Source: Phlegmacium glaucopus (Eukaryota > Basidiomycota > Agaricomycetes > Agaricales > Cortinariaceae). From it: 64,000 nucleotides of DNA. The notes beneath the pieces were generated by a model. That model did no database searches. It was not told the origin of the DNA and saw nothing but the letters and a program-made list of their open reading frames with translations. Below are positions 1 to 12,636 of this stretch, one piece after another. The position numbers and the translations under genes were made by a program. Location of the stretch: positions 129,356 through 193,355 of the forward strand of contig MU129988.1 in the NCBI GenBank assembly GCA_015039465.1, written 5' to 3'. Positions within the stretch are counted from its first letter, which is position 1. Every line of letters starts with the position of its first letter.

Positions 1-1874
1 AATAACATACGTCAGTTAGCCCATCCCATCGAACCTTGGCCTTGAACAATGTTTCCCTGTCATGAGGTACGGATTGACGGATCCTTTCCAATCGCTCCTT
101 AGTCTGTGCACCTGATTCAGCTACACTGAAATCAAGCTTGACCAACGGAACCCTGCGTTTGTTGATCTGATCCTCCTCTTCATCATCATGAGCGAATACA
201 GTCGTCTTCTCTTTAGTGTGTGAATCCTTCTCTTTAATAGTCGGAGCAGCAATGGAAACATTTAGCTTGACTGGAGCACCGTCATCCAACAAGAGTCCGG
301 CTTTGCGCTGTTCTTCCGCTAGTGCTTGCATCTCATCCATCTGACGAGCCAAGAAGTCCTCCGACTCTCGCCTCAGATTCTCCGCTTCCGCCTCTTCATA
401 TCGACGTGCCTTTTCATCAGCAGCTTCCTCCGCTTCCAGTCGTCGTTGACGTATATGTCGCCACCGCGAACTTGCATCAAGCTCATTCAAATGTATATTG
501 TTGAAATGAATAAGGATACTTACCGATCAATGTAGAATAGCTCGTCGCTCTCATCGTCATCCCATATTTCCAAGCGAGCTTTAATTTCGATCCGATCACG
601 TTCTTCAGCTTCCTTCTGGGCCCGTTCACGAGCGATTGCACGTTCCAAGGCTTGAATACGCGTCCTTTCTCGTGGTTCGTACCGACGTTCACGCTGCAGA
701 ATATTTCACAAGTCAAACAGTGGAATCAGAGATGCAAACCTAACACGTACATCCTTGAACGAAATCTCCTCGTCTTGACGCCGAAGCTCCTTCTTTTCAG
801 CTTCCAATTCCTCGTCCGTCCTCGGCTGCATCTGTCTCTCCTCACTTACAGAATCCCTTCCTGCATCGCCATCCTCCGCTTTCACAAATCCCACCGGTTT
901 GTTATACCCTTGTGGTCCCTTTCCAAACGCTTTAGTCGGAGCCTGCGGTGAGGTTTGTCGATTTTGAGGTTTACCCCACTCGCGCGCTTTGGGCCCGCTT
1001 GGGGCACCCACGACAGATGGAATGTTTTCCCGCACGTCACGCATTTTTTCCCTTTCGCGCTTCGCCGCCCTCTCACGAAACTGGGCAATCTCGGAAATGA
1101 CAAGGCCACGTTGCGTTTCTGGTAAATCAGCTTCTTGAAGGTCGTGAAGATGAGGAGGTATGATATATTTCTCCTTATCAATCAAGCCACTATTCGCGGC
1201 ATCCTGAGAAACACGGTTGATATCAGCAACAAGTTCATCGATCCTTGTTTTTGCCTCAAGAGCCTTTGCATCTTCGGACTGGTCAGAAGAAAAAAATGAA
1301 TTATAGTTCATTCTGAAGAGGAACAGTTGATTCTCACGTCAGTGGCCATTTGGTTGGTCTGGAACGAATCTAGATATGCACGAGTCTTTTCATCCGCTTT
1401 CACCTGCAAGTTCGCCGTAGGCTTGAAATGAGTGTCCAAGACTGAAGTAAACGCACCAGTAGCTTTTTATTGGCACAACCGTCCTCCAAAGCCGGTAATT
1501 CTACACCATTCAGCAACTTCAAAGCACGTAGAGCGCCAGTTGGTTCTTCATACTCCGCAAAACCAAACCCTTGAGGTTTGTTTGCGGGAGTAATCAGTCG
1601 CTTGAATGATTTTATGGGTCCACAAGCCTATAGAGAATGATCAGTATTTTTTTCTTCTCTCTTGTTAATAAATACGCACAGATAGAAGTTGGTTCAAGAA
1701 AGCATCAGTAATACCACCAGATATCGACCCAACGAAAAGATTTGTCTGTTTTTGTGATTGAGGTTGCACAAAGTGCATCTGTTGCTGCTGCTGTGCGAGA
1801 GCCGACATTGAGGGACCTTGGCCGTAAGACGGCAGAGGTGGACGCAGACCAAGTCCCAACCGATTAGGTTGCAT
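1..1874 (-). CDS. RBM25-like pre-mRNA splicing factor (RRM + coiled coil), C-terminus off the window
   Basis: This is the 5' part of a nuclear RNA-binding protein of the RBM25 (U1 snRNP-associated, Snu71-type) family, which influences 5' splice-site choice. The first exon encodes a Pro/Gln-rich leader, then the start of an RRM (TNLFVGSISGGITDAFLNQL). After an intron the RRM continues with a GFGFAEYEEP-type RNP1 segment read from about 1600 to 1440. Next comes a long acidic/basic Arg/Glu-rich region (RERRYEPRERTRIQALERAI and similar), typical of the RBM25 coiled coil. The PWI domain expected at the C-terminus would lie to the left of base 1. The start is the ATG at 1872-1874, the first in-frame ATG before the RRM. 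At least four introns break the segment seen here. The family call is firm; whether it corresponds functionally to RBM25 or Snu71 cannot be decided from this part. Confidence 0.8.
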
Positions 1875-1989
1875 TTTCCGTCAATAAACCGTTTGGGATA
1901 TACGACACTAGAACTGAACGGATTATAGGGCGCTCTCGCATGTAATCGGCTTCTACTTACATTACAATTGACTTTTTGACTCTTCAACG

Positions 1990-2763
1990 AGAAGAGGACG
2001 AGAATGGATTGTGGTGGTCAACAGGAAAGGGTCACCCATTTGGGGTCACACATTTAGGTTGGTCAGAGTGGCCGGTTCGGGGCCGGTTCCAGTTCTCCAA
2101 AGCCCTCCCACTATGATAAACCGAAACCGGCCCAGAACTGGCCACTTCTGGCTTCTAATAGTAAGCAGAAGCTTCTCTATAATTATAAGCTCAAGGCTAA
2201 AGAGACTAGCTCAGTAGATAAGAATCAGCTTAGCGCTCGTCCTTAACTCAATTTCCACCCTGAGGCGATTATCATTTGGGCTGACCGCATTTCCTCTCAG
2301 ACGCCCAGCGTAAGGGTGCATACCTTCGTGCTACGCCCTTCCTTCCGGAGCAGATGGAAGTTCTGGTCGAAAACATCCCCTCTATAGTAGCGAACCTGTT
2401 CCTCAGCCAATCGTATGTACCATGGGCTTCGCCACGTCGGTGTATCATACCCCAAGTCGTGAGGAAGAGGTGTTTGTTAACGGTGGTTGTTAATGAGGAT
2501 TAAGCTTGGCCGAGGAACCTCAATGTATGCTTTCTTTCGGTCAGATGTGATGGTTTGGGAATAATTCTTCTCGTCGACGTAGTAATATCTCCGCCATTTC
2601 ATCAACCTCAATCACAGAGACGCTACTTATCGCAGGCGTGTTGCAACCAATCCTTCACATCATCAACTTACTCTACTCGCGTCTTTAAGTTGAAATTCAA
2701 CCAAATTGAGTCCTGTATCCTCCTTCCTGTCTAGCTAAAGGGAGATGAAAGTAATCGTCGAGC
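1990..2763. other. Gene-free stretch between divergent genes, with one inverted repeat
   Basis: This 0.77-kb stretch separates the minus-strand splicing factor from the plus-strand membrane protein and must hold both promoters. No convincing ORF is present. A GC-rich imperfect inverted repeat lies at 2063-2152 and is listed separately. Confidence 0.5.
2063..2152. repeat. Imperfect inverted repeat, about 30-bp arms
   Basis: The left arm (2063-2092) contains AGTGGCCGGTTCGGGGCCGG. The right arm (2121-2152), read on the other strand, gives AGTGGCCAGTTCTGGGCCGG. The arms are about 30 bp with a 28-bp loop. It could form a hairpin or be the remnant of a small inverted-repeat element; no target-site duplication was identified. 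A second small palindrome (GCTTCT...AGAAGC) follows at 2151-2172. Confidence 0.5.
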
Positions 2764-5700
2764 ATGGCGAACGCTGCTTCATCCGATTTTGGACCTCAGA
2801 TTGGCAGCATATTAATTTTGCAGGTGGAAAAGGGACAGCGGCAGGTACCAACACAACAGCGAGAAAGCGAACGAGAACGGGATACCAGCGGTGTCAACAG
2901 TACCAGCAGCAGGGGATTGCGAATTGGAGCGATAACAACGACGACATCATGGGGCCAGCAGGGATAGGGATCGAGCTGAAGCAAGTCACATTAATCTCGT
3001 CCGTGTCTCTCCTCATGCCACCTTCATCTTTTGCATGAAGGTACGATGGCGTTGTCTATCCGTGGTGTTCCTTTCGATTGCGATGAAGCTTTTATCGATG
3101 GATTTCTCGTGTTTATTGCATATCTTGGATCGTGTATATCTTTCTTTGTACACCCGCTTTCAATACGAAGATTAAATGTCAATTTCATGTCAATCGTAAC
3201 AAAAATAACATTCATTACAATAATAGATTGACATCGTGAATTGTTACCCTAGGTGTATTCAGCACTTGTTCAAGGCCAACGTTCTCGCAAATGGAATAGG
3301 CCATTCTTCATCAAGAACTACCGACAACAATTCATCTTTTTTTGTGAGGCCATGCCATTATCCAGTGGTGGCGGAATAGGTTCAACTATTACAGGCGGAA
3401 TACAAGATATTGCAGCGCTTCTACCACTGCTTGGTACAGAGCAATGCTCGGTCCAAGTCAGCTCAGCACTCACACGAGGATATATTTACGCAGCAGCAAC
3501 ACCTATGTCAATCTTCGGAAGTCTCGGGATGGTCAGAGCGGGATTCAAGACGTTGGTCGCTTGCTTCTCGTTCGGGGGTATTGAAGGGGCAAAGATACTT
3601 GGGAATATGGGATTCGAGCCACAGGGAGAAAACCTTTCACTGATTATGGTTGAGGCTGGTAAAGGGGGGAACAAAGGGCGCTACATCATCGAAACTCGAA
3701 TGGATGAATTGATCAAGGAACTCAACATTGACAAAAACCGGATAACTGGGGTATCCCACAAGTCCACTGCTTGGAACCTCAAGATGATCGCTACAACTGC
3801 GCTCCTGTGTGCTTTCAGCATCACTCCATATATTTATCTAAATTTGGGTGTCAACAGCCTCAAGGAAAGTACGCGATGGGCATTCCCGGTCCTGCGCGCT
3901 ACTGGAGGCTTCATCACAGCCACGCTCATTCAGCTTCTCATACAAAGACGAATAATCACTCTTTCCGAACAATACCTTGCCAAACTTAAGGAAGGAGACC
4001 AGCCGCCTAATACGGATATTGAGGCAGCCGTTGAGCGCTACACGAAGAAACATCAAGCGGATGCAAGCACATGGCCGTTGCTATGTCTTCTCCTTACCGG
4101 TATCCTAGCGTCTGTTGTGGGGTATGTTGGATGTTTTAGCGTCGTTCAAAATTCGGCATCGGAGATCGGTCCTGTTAGTTGGCTCTGCTTGGAAGCTGGG
4201 CTTTCTGTAATGCGATTGGCTATTTGGGCTTGGAATCCGACAAGGGACGACGCGCTTCCACTGGAGATTATTCTGGAACTGGACGAACATGAACCCCTTC
4301 CCACTTGCAACAAAGACAACGAAGAAATCTTAAAATACAAGATGCTGCCTCTCACCCGAGCACGAGAATTCCTGAAGATTATCACATCGTTTGCTGGACT
4401 CATTGAGCCATTCAGCAGCCCTGACCTTTCCCTTTATTATACTTTGACTCGGAAACGCATATCCAAAAAGAATGTGCCTGCGGATGGGCCCGATGGGGAA
4501 AATAAACGCGAGAATGGTGACAATGAGCCCGAGAAGCACAAGCTTGGAGAACGGATTCTATATATCACGGTTTTCGATCACAAGGAGCGTACGACACGAG
4601 TTTACACCCGAGACAACGAAATAGACACTTTCTATTCAACAAATTCAAATGCGCCCCTCGTTGATGTTGGACACCTTCTACTTGAAGTGGAAATTGAGGC
4701 CAAAATTGATCCCAAAGCCGACCCAGTATCCAGCGATAGCAATAACCTGGATTCGCTTCGAAAACATCATCGCTCGATCTTAGAGCACATCCGGTATCGA
4801 CTAGGAGCTGCCGACCTAAGCCAAGTATATACCATAGAGAACAGCTGGACAATGAAAGCGGCGGATACCATCAGTACACTCCGGAGGTTAAGGGAGGAAG
4901 AAAATGGAGATGATTGGAAAATGGCTACGGAGAAGGGGAAAGAGGAAGAGCGAAACGAAGAATCTTTGCTTCTATGTGATTATTTCATGCACTCGTCAAT
5001 TGAAAGAGAGCGACGGTTGCTGGATGAGAAACGTGTCAAGTGGGTTGCACGGAGGATGGAAATGATAAGCCAAGAGGTGAAGGAGAGGTTCCAAGGCGAA
5101 ATGGGAGTGGAATATCGAGTTAACAAGCAAGCAGTTGAAAAGAAGCCTACAACAAAATTATCAGAGTGGGAGATGGAGCAGGTGCTATTTTTGATACACT
5201 ACTTGATGGAGCTGTTGCTGGTATACGAAGCAAAGGAATGGGAGAAGCTTTTCTGGAACAAATTGAAGGATGTTCTGGGCCAGATTGACAGTGACCGAGT
5301 GGAGGAGAAAGAAAGATTGACGAGCGAGTGGAGGGCCAATTGCTGGAAGAGACTCAACCCCCAGATGCACGCAGCGGAGAAAAGGTTGGCCGACCTCGAC
5401 AAAGGCAATATTTGGAAGGGCTCTCGGCGAATGATTCATAAAGAGTGGACATCATATATCAGCCAATTTTTTGATGGGGTTGATAAACCAAATTCAACAT
5501 CGCTAGCAGCTACCGTTTTGAGGGGAGAGATTGAAGATTCTTCTCTGATCAACTTCATTGATGTCAAATCTGTTGGTGAAATCCGTCTACAACTGGAAAT
5601 GGAGATCGAGGATACCGAATTTCGTTTGAAACGTGGATCTGATTTGGGACGGTTCGATCAGTTTTGGGATGACAATACTCTCTTCAAATGCAAGTACTCT

Positions 5701-6450
5701 CGGTCGAAGTGGCTCTATCTCAGCATATCTCCTACTAGTGCACCACTTGAAATCTACTCGCATGCTCTGAAAGGGAACAAAAACACCATCCTCATCACTT
5801 TCACTCATTTTGATTCTGATTCCGATGTCAGCTGGATTCAGGCTACAATTGGTGATTTACCATGGGTGACTTCAATATCTCGGGGTTGGTCTGGACGTCT
5901 ACCCGCCATCCACCGTGATTCCCTATTTATCAAGTCTACCAATAATGATTTAACCACCGTTGCAAAAGAAATTCGACTCAAGTTGGACTCTTTCACATAT
6001 ATTTTCACGGACGCTGATGGCTCTAACATGTATTCTGATCCAGTTCGACTTGGGAATGGGGCAACAGTTTTAATCTCATTCGTTGCCCCAACATCTGGCG
6101 AAAGTCTTATACTGAGACTCAAACATTCCGGCAAAGAAGTGGATGTACCTCTCGAAATCACTCTAGGATCAACCATAATTCAACTTAACCCCTCATCCGA
6201 GTCGTCACTCACCATTGATGATATAACCCTCCATCCAATTCCCAGTCCTACTGAATCTGATCACCTTTCGTTTGAGCCAGGGATCCGGAATGACATTATT
6301 ATCCAGTTTAGAGGAACATTCGAGAACCACGGTCATTTTTTACATGATATAAAATTGCTTGATGAAGCTAGAAAACACTATGGTATGCCGAAATGGACCC
6401 AAGGTCTGGAGGATTCTCTGTTGAAATTTAGTAATCGACACGTTCGATGA
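2764..6450 (+). CDS. Large multi-pass membrane protein of unknown function
   Basis: I do not recognise this family. One uninterrupted exon from about 3253 to 6450 encodes some 1065 residues. An upstream exon probably starts at the ATG at 2764 (MANAASSDFGPQIGSILILQ), but the exons between 2823 and 3252 are not resolved, so the N-terminus is uncertain. In the main exon, residues about 25-110 are a conserved-looking Gly/Ala-rich region (ALLPLLGTEQCSVQ, SALTRGYIYAAATPMSIFGS). Four or five hydrophobic segments follow between residues 175 and 360. The central 400 residues are charged and helical, rich in Glu, Lys and Trp. The last 250 look like beta-rich soluble domains. It ends only 71 bases before the next start codon. 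It may be an Agaricomycete-specific family with N-terminal membrane segments and a large cytosolic tail. Confidence 0.65.
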
Positions 6451-6521
6451 TGATTATATAATCTAAATATAGTGGCTCTGCACCCAGCTCTTCCTCCCAC
6501 CTCATTCAACCGCTCTTTACG

Positions 6522-7545
6522 ATGGTTCTATTCTTCACTTCAACAGGTTAGTATACCACTAACTGAGGGCTCTAATATAATATAATATTATTTTCAGCTG
6601 CAAACCCGTCTGCGATTATATATATGGGTAGGGACAAGGTGGAAAGTGAGGGAGACAACATATACTATCAGTCATCCAACTACGGCTCAATACGTCCATG
6701 TTATAGACGAAGAACTCATAAAATATGCATGGCCACAGGATGTTTGGTTCCATGTCGACAAACTCTCATCTGCCCATGTCTACTTGCGAATGTCCGAAGA
6801 AATGGATTGGGAGAATATTCCCCAGATTCTGCTTGCCGATTGTGCTCAACTGGTGAAGGCTAATTCTATTGAAGGTGCGAAAGCTATTTTCATTCATGTT
6901 TAGATTCTATCTCATAAACCCTAGGAAATAAGAAGGATGATCTGACGATCATCTATACCCCGGCGGCTAATTTGAAGGTGATCTCATTGATCGATTAAAC
7001 CCCTCGACTATTAAGCCATACTGTCTCAAAGAAATCAGGCGATATGGCGGTAGGTCAGGTCTCATTCCACAACGACAAAAAGGTAACTTTTTAACTGCCA
7101 TTATATTGTGTCTGACTCACCAATGTAACAGGTCAAACGAGGTAAAAAGAAGTAAAGTCAACCATGTCGTTGCACCGAAGAACTTATACTCGCTTGGATT
7201 CAGTATATGTTGCCAAACGTGAAAATGTTATTGTCAATCGTCTTAACAAAACAAAAGTTGAACGCGAAGTGGACCACGAGCAAGAACGGGTCGACCGTAT
7301 CAAACGAGAAAATACCGTCAAACGAGCAGCTGCTGCTGAGAAGGTATTCAATTTTCAAACTTATTTCAGTTCCTCCCTCCTGAATTTAATAATGTTCCCT
7401 GCAATAGAAAAAGCAGGATGCAGAATTGGCGAAAGCGAGAGAAGCAGAAAAGGCTGCTCGATCCTACGATTCCTTGTTTAACGTAGAGGAAGACGAAAAT
7501 GTACCAAGAAAGACGGGGAGGGAGTTGGAAGAGGATTTCATGTAG
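6522..7545 (+). CDS. CCDC25: CCDC25 homologue (NFACT-R/DUF814 domain protein)
   Basis: This encodes a 210-residue protein matching the whole length of CCDC25 (208 residues in human), a small NFACT-R domain protein; the mammalian protein has been described as a sensor of extracellular DNA. Reading frames join cleanly over eight exons: 6522-6546, 6598-6645, 6707-6874, 6925-6977, 7032-7082, 7132-7141, 7204-7343 and 7408-7545, totalling 633 coding bases. Landmarks are the start [28 protein letters not shown], the signature [55 protein letters not shown] and a charged coiled C-terminus with [13 protein letters not shown]. Exon 6 is only 10 bases. The start ATG is 71 bases past the upstream stop. 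The role in fungi is not established; a translation or ribosome-quality-control link is only suggested by the domain. Confidence 0.92.
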
Positions 7546-9159
7546 TTAATATCAGGTATGAAGAATATATATTGTAATGCACTCTGATGTCAGCTTTTTG
7601 TGCCGCCTGCTCAAAGCGACTAATTATCCGATAGGCATGTAAGATTTTCCGCATTATATGTCAATGATATCGATCCAGTCGTCTCCTGCGACACCCCAGG
7701 ATCTTTGTCCGATACACCGGCCGCCGCATCACTAAAATTGCATCCACTCACGTTCCTCCGATAGTCAAGGGCAACTAGCTGCTGTCGTCTACAGAGAACG
7801 CAGTTATTTGCTTCAACGTTGTCCTTTCGTTTTTTTTCCAGCTTTCCATCGCTTTCAAGTTGAAAAGGTTTCCTGGCAAGATGGACTTCTCTCGGGAAAC
7901 TGTAGCAAAACAGAGAACGAGAATGAGGACTGAAATATCCAACCGTGAAGTTACCGATTTTATTTTGTGGCATTCCAAACGGAATGACACAATGATTCAT
8001 ATCATCGTCCAAAGATAAGCTGCTATGCCTGTTCGGCTTCTGTTTCATGACATCGACTTAGGTCTTGGGATCATAATCTCGTTACAGTCCGTTTCTTAAA
8101 CTTTCCTTATATGAGTCATAATTAGGTACCATTGTATGCACCGATATCATCGTTGACAGTTGACATTGTCGTGCTTCAGTAGCACATGGGTACATCTACT
8201 GCGGGAAGTCTTGAAACGACTGGATCCGTTTATTGGGTAGCCCTTTGCCCAACCTTTGCCTGATACGCCACACAAACCCAGTTCTGTTGGGTTGCTCGAG
8301 GTTTATGCACCCCAAGGTGATACTATATACATATGAAATAGCAAATAATGAGCATGGTAAAGGCAAGAGACTCACCCATTCACACCCAACTTGTTACATT
8401 TTAGTGTGCCATCTGTGGATCTATTTATATCAGTACTTAGATGCTTATTACGAGATTCTTTACGTGCCTGTATAGAGGAGATTTCATACTATAGAAAATG
8501 CGAAAACTTGAGCATAACCGTAAATTTGATTGTGTACCAGCTTCTCTTGAATAAAATTATTATTTTGGGGCTAATCATATGATTGCTTTTTACGCATTCA
8601 AGTGTGATCCCCCAGATATTATTCCTACATATTTACATACTTTGGACTGCTCAAATTGACATTCTGAGGCTTGGTCCTGGAGGGGTCCAAATTAAATTTT
8701 CAGGCCTGCAGTAGTACTTCACCTCACCGCTGTGCGCACTCCACAGAAGTTTAACAAGTGACTGAACAGATGACCAGCAAAATTCGGATGGGAAGAAAAA
8801 CATTGTTATTATTATGAGTCATTTTAGCTACAGATAGATCCATAGAACCTGTAAGTTGCAAGGTATCCTCCAGTTCAGGGGTCGTTTTTTGAATGACCAT
8901 TTCTATATTAATATTGTATGTACACTAAATAATACAGGTTTTACCGGAATGCATGATCGATAAAGCCTGAGATTAAATGAAGGTGAGGAGATAGTGGCTT
9001 TGCTAGGAATCAACGGACATACATAGGAAATATATAGTTGCGTTTTATACAACAAGGGCAATAAAAAAGTTGCATAGTAGGACGGTCGTGGGTCATGGTT
9101 TTTAAGGTGTCTTCTTTCCTCCTGAGCAGCTTTTTATCAATTTCATTTGGAGTAGGCAA
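7546..9159. other. Gene-poor stretch, 1.6 kb
   Basis: The sequence is AT-rich and has no recognisable coding region apart from a doubtful 142-codon minus-strand ORF at 7620-8048, listed separately. No inverted repeat or RNA gene was recognised. Confidence 0.4.
7620..8048 (-). CDS. Doubtful 142-aa ORF
   Basis: This single uninterrupted ORF starts with an ATG (8046-8048) and ends at 7620. It has no recognised domain, signal peptide or membrane segment. It contains a Cys pair (NCVLCRRQQ) but nothing resembling a zinc finger. It sits about 75 bases beyond the CCDC25 stop in convergent orientation and could overlap that gene's 3' UTR. It may be a chance ORF. Confidence 0.2.
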   Translation of the reverse strand: MKQKPNRHSSLSLDDDMNHCVIPFGMPQNKIGNFTVGYFSPHSRSLFCYSFPREVHLARKPFQLESDGKLEKKRKDNVEANNCVLCRRQQLVALDYRRNVSGCNFSDAAAGVSDKDPGVSQETTGSISLTYNAENLTCLSDN

Positions 9160-9546
9160 TTAAGAGATGGACAAACCCTTGAAAAGAAGCTTCAAGAATG
9201 AAGAACTCCGTTTTGAATCACTGGGCTTTTTTCCCTTATTCTGATCTTCGGTCGTGGTAGAACTACCTTCAGCAGAGTTTTTCGAAAGGGATGCGACGTC
9301 TGTCTGAGACGAAGTCGACGACTCGGAGCTGGGGGTCAAATTGTCCCCCAATTTTTTTGAAGGTGTTTGCTTTGGCGATGGAAGAGTACCTCCAGCGCCA
9401 TATCGTGACTGGAGGGTACCCAAGGCACCAGCATAGTCTTTTTGAGGTTTTTGAGAAGTACTCGTATTTAAAGGTGTCATCGAATTGACGGTGTTCGTCG
9501 ACTGTAAGGACAAAGTATACGTAGAAGGGAAAGATTTATTCGCCAT
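9160..9546 (-). CDS. Small Ser/Thr-rich protein of unknown function (128 aa)
   Basis: This intronless ORF has an ATG at 9544-9546 and encodes 128 residues rich in Ser, Thr, Pro and Lys. The central stretch KDYAGALGTLQSRYGAGG resembles a short conserved motif seen in small uncharacterised basidiomycete proteins, and a basic, Ser-rich tail ends in FLKLLFKGLSIS. No signal peptide or membrane segment is seen. Low complexity suggests disorder. It is flanked by gene-poor DNA on both sides. The ATG, the motif and the absence of introns make a real gene likely; the function is unknown. Confidence 0.55.
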   Translation of the reverse strand: MANKSFPSTYTLSLQSTNTVNSMTPLNTSTSQKPQKDYAGALGTLQSRYGAGGTLPSPKQTPSKKLGDNLTPSSESSTSSQTDVASLSKNSAEGSSTTTEDQNKGKKPSDSKRSSSFLKLLFKGLSIS

Positions 9547-9948
9547 AGCGGATGATTAGGAGAAAGTTACTTCCTGTTGAATGAAAGCCTCGCTTGATTT
9601 TTTTTCCTTTTTATACGCTCAAGCGAATGACATGGACATAGCCCCAGATACACGAGGTTTCACATAAGGAATTGACAGGTTCGGAACCTACACCATTCCT
9701 TTGAAGCTTCCGAAAGAGGGTAAAAATAAATCTTAAGGTGTGTATTAGAACTCTGAAGCGGATTAAAATTCATGACTATGTACGAACGTGTGGCTGCGCG
9801 GGTGAGGGCGAGTCATAGGTAGTCATATAGCGACCGTGTGGTGGGGTAGATGGTTGACAGGAACAAAACCTGGATTCGGCGTGGAGGTCACGATGCAAGG
9901 GTCTTTCCTGATCGGGTTTCATATTTTCAAATCTACTGCTTCACCGCC
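9547..9948. other. Intergenic region, divergent promoters
   Basis: This 0.4-kb stretch lies between divergently transcribed genes. A T-rich tract sits at about 9597-9615. Nothing else is recognised. Confidence 0.35.
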
Positions 9949-12069
<2,121 letters not shown>

Positions 12070-12636
12070 AATTTTGTTCTATGCCTTCAAATCGTTTCTC
12101 TCGTATGTGTGTTTTACGTAGTTTTTATTCTTCCAAGAATAATCTGCTCTATACTCCGTGTAAATCAGGAAACATCGTCGAGCAAGAGATCCTTCGTAAG
12201 AGATTCGGATGCATTTCCCAAGGCAGATTTGTCTTACTACCTTTTCTGAAAGCCAAGGCAAACAACCCCTCTTGAATTTAGCCTACATCATCCCGGGATT
12301 TATATTTTGCCTCTTCAGCTGAAAGTAGACGCCAGACATGTCGAAGGTTGGCGAGAAGGCCCTGAAGGCCCTCCGAAGTTGAGTGCCTTGCGTTTCTATA
12401 TTTATATTTGCGTACTTTCGATGAACTGGTGTTTTCGTTGGCAAAAAAGATATGTATGTAATAATTCTCGGTATCTAGGCCACCAGAGGCACTTGCTGAA
12501 TTTCCTTCGAGGGATAAGTAGGTAAAATCAAAAAAAAAGAATTGATAGCATATATATTCTTGGGTAGATAATAATAGTTGTACATGTTAGGCAATTGACA
12601 CTTGCTTTCCTTCTCATCAGCGAGAAATATATACCC
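12070..12636. other. Intergenic region between convergent genes
   Basis: This 0.57-kb AT-rich sequence separates the convergent 3' ends of PRMT3 and the oxygenase gene. It includes an A-run at about 12530. The short ORFs here do not resemble proteins. Confidence 0.35.
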
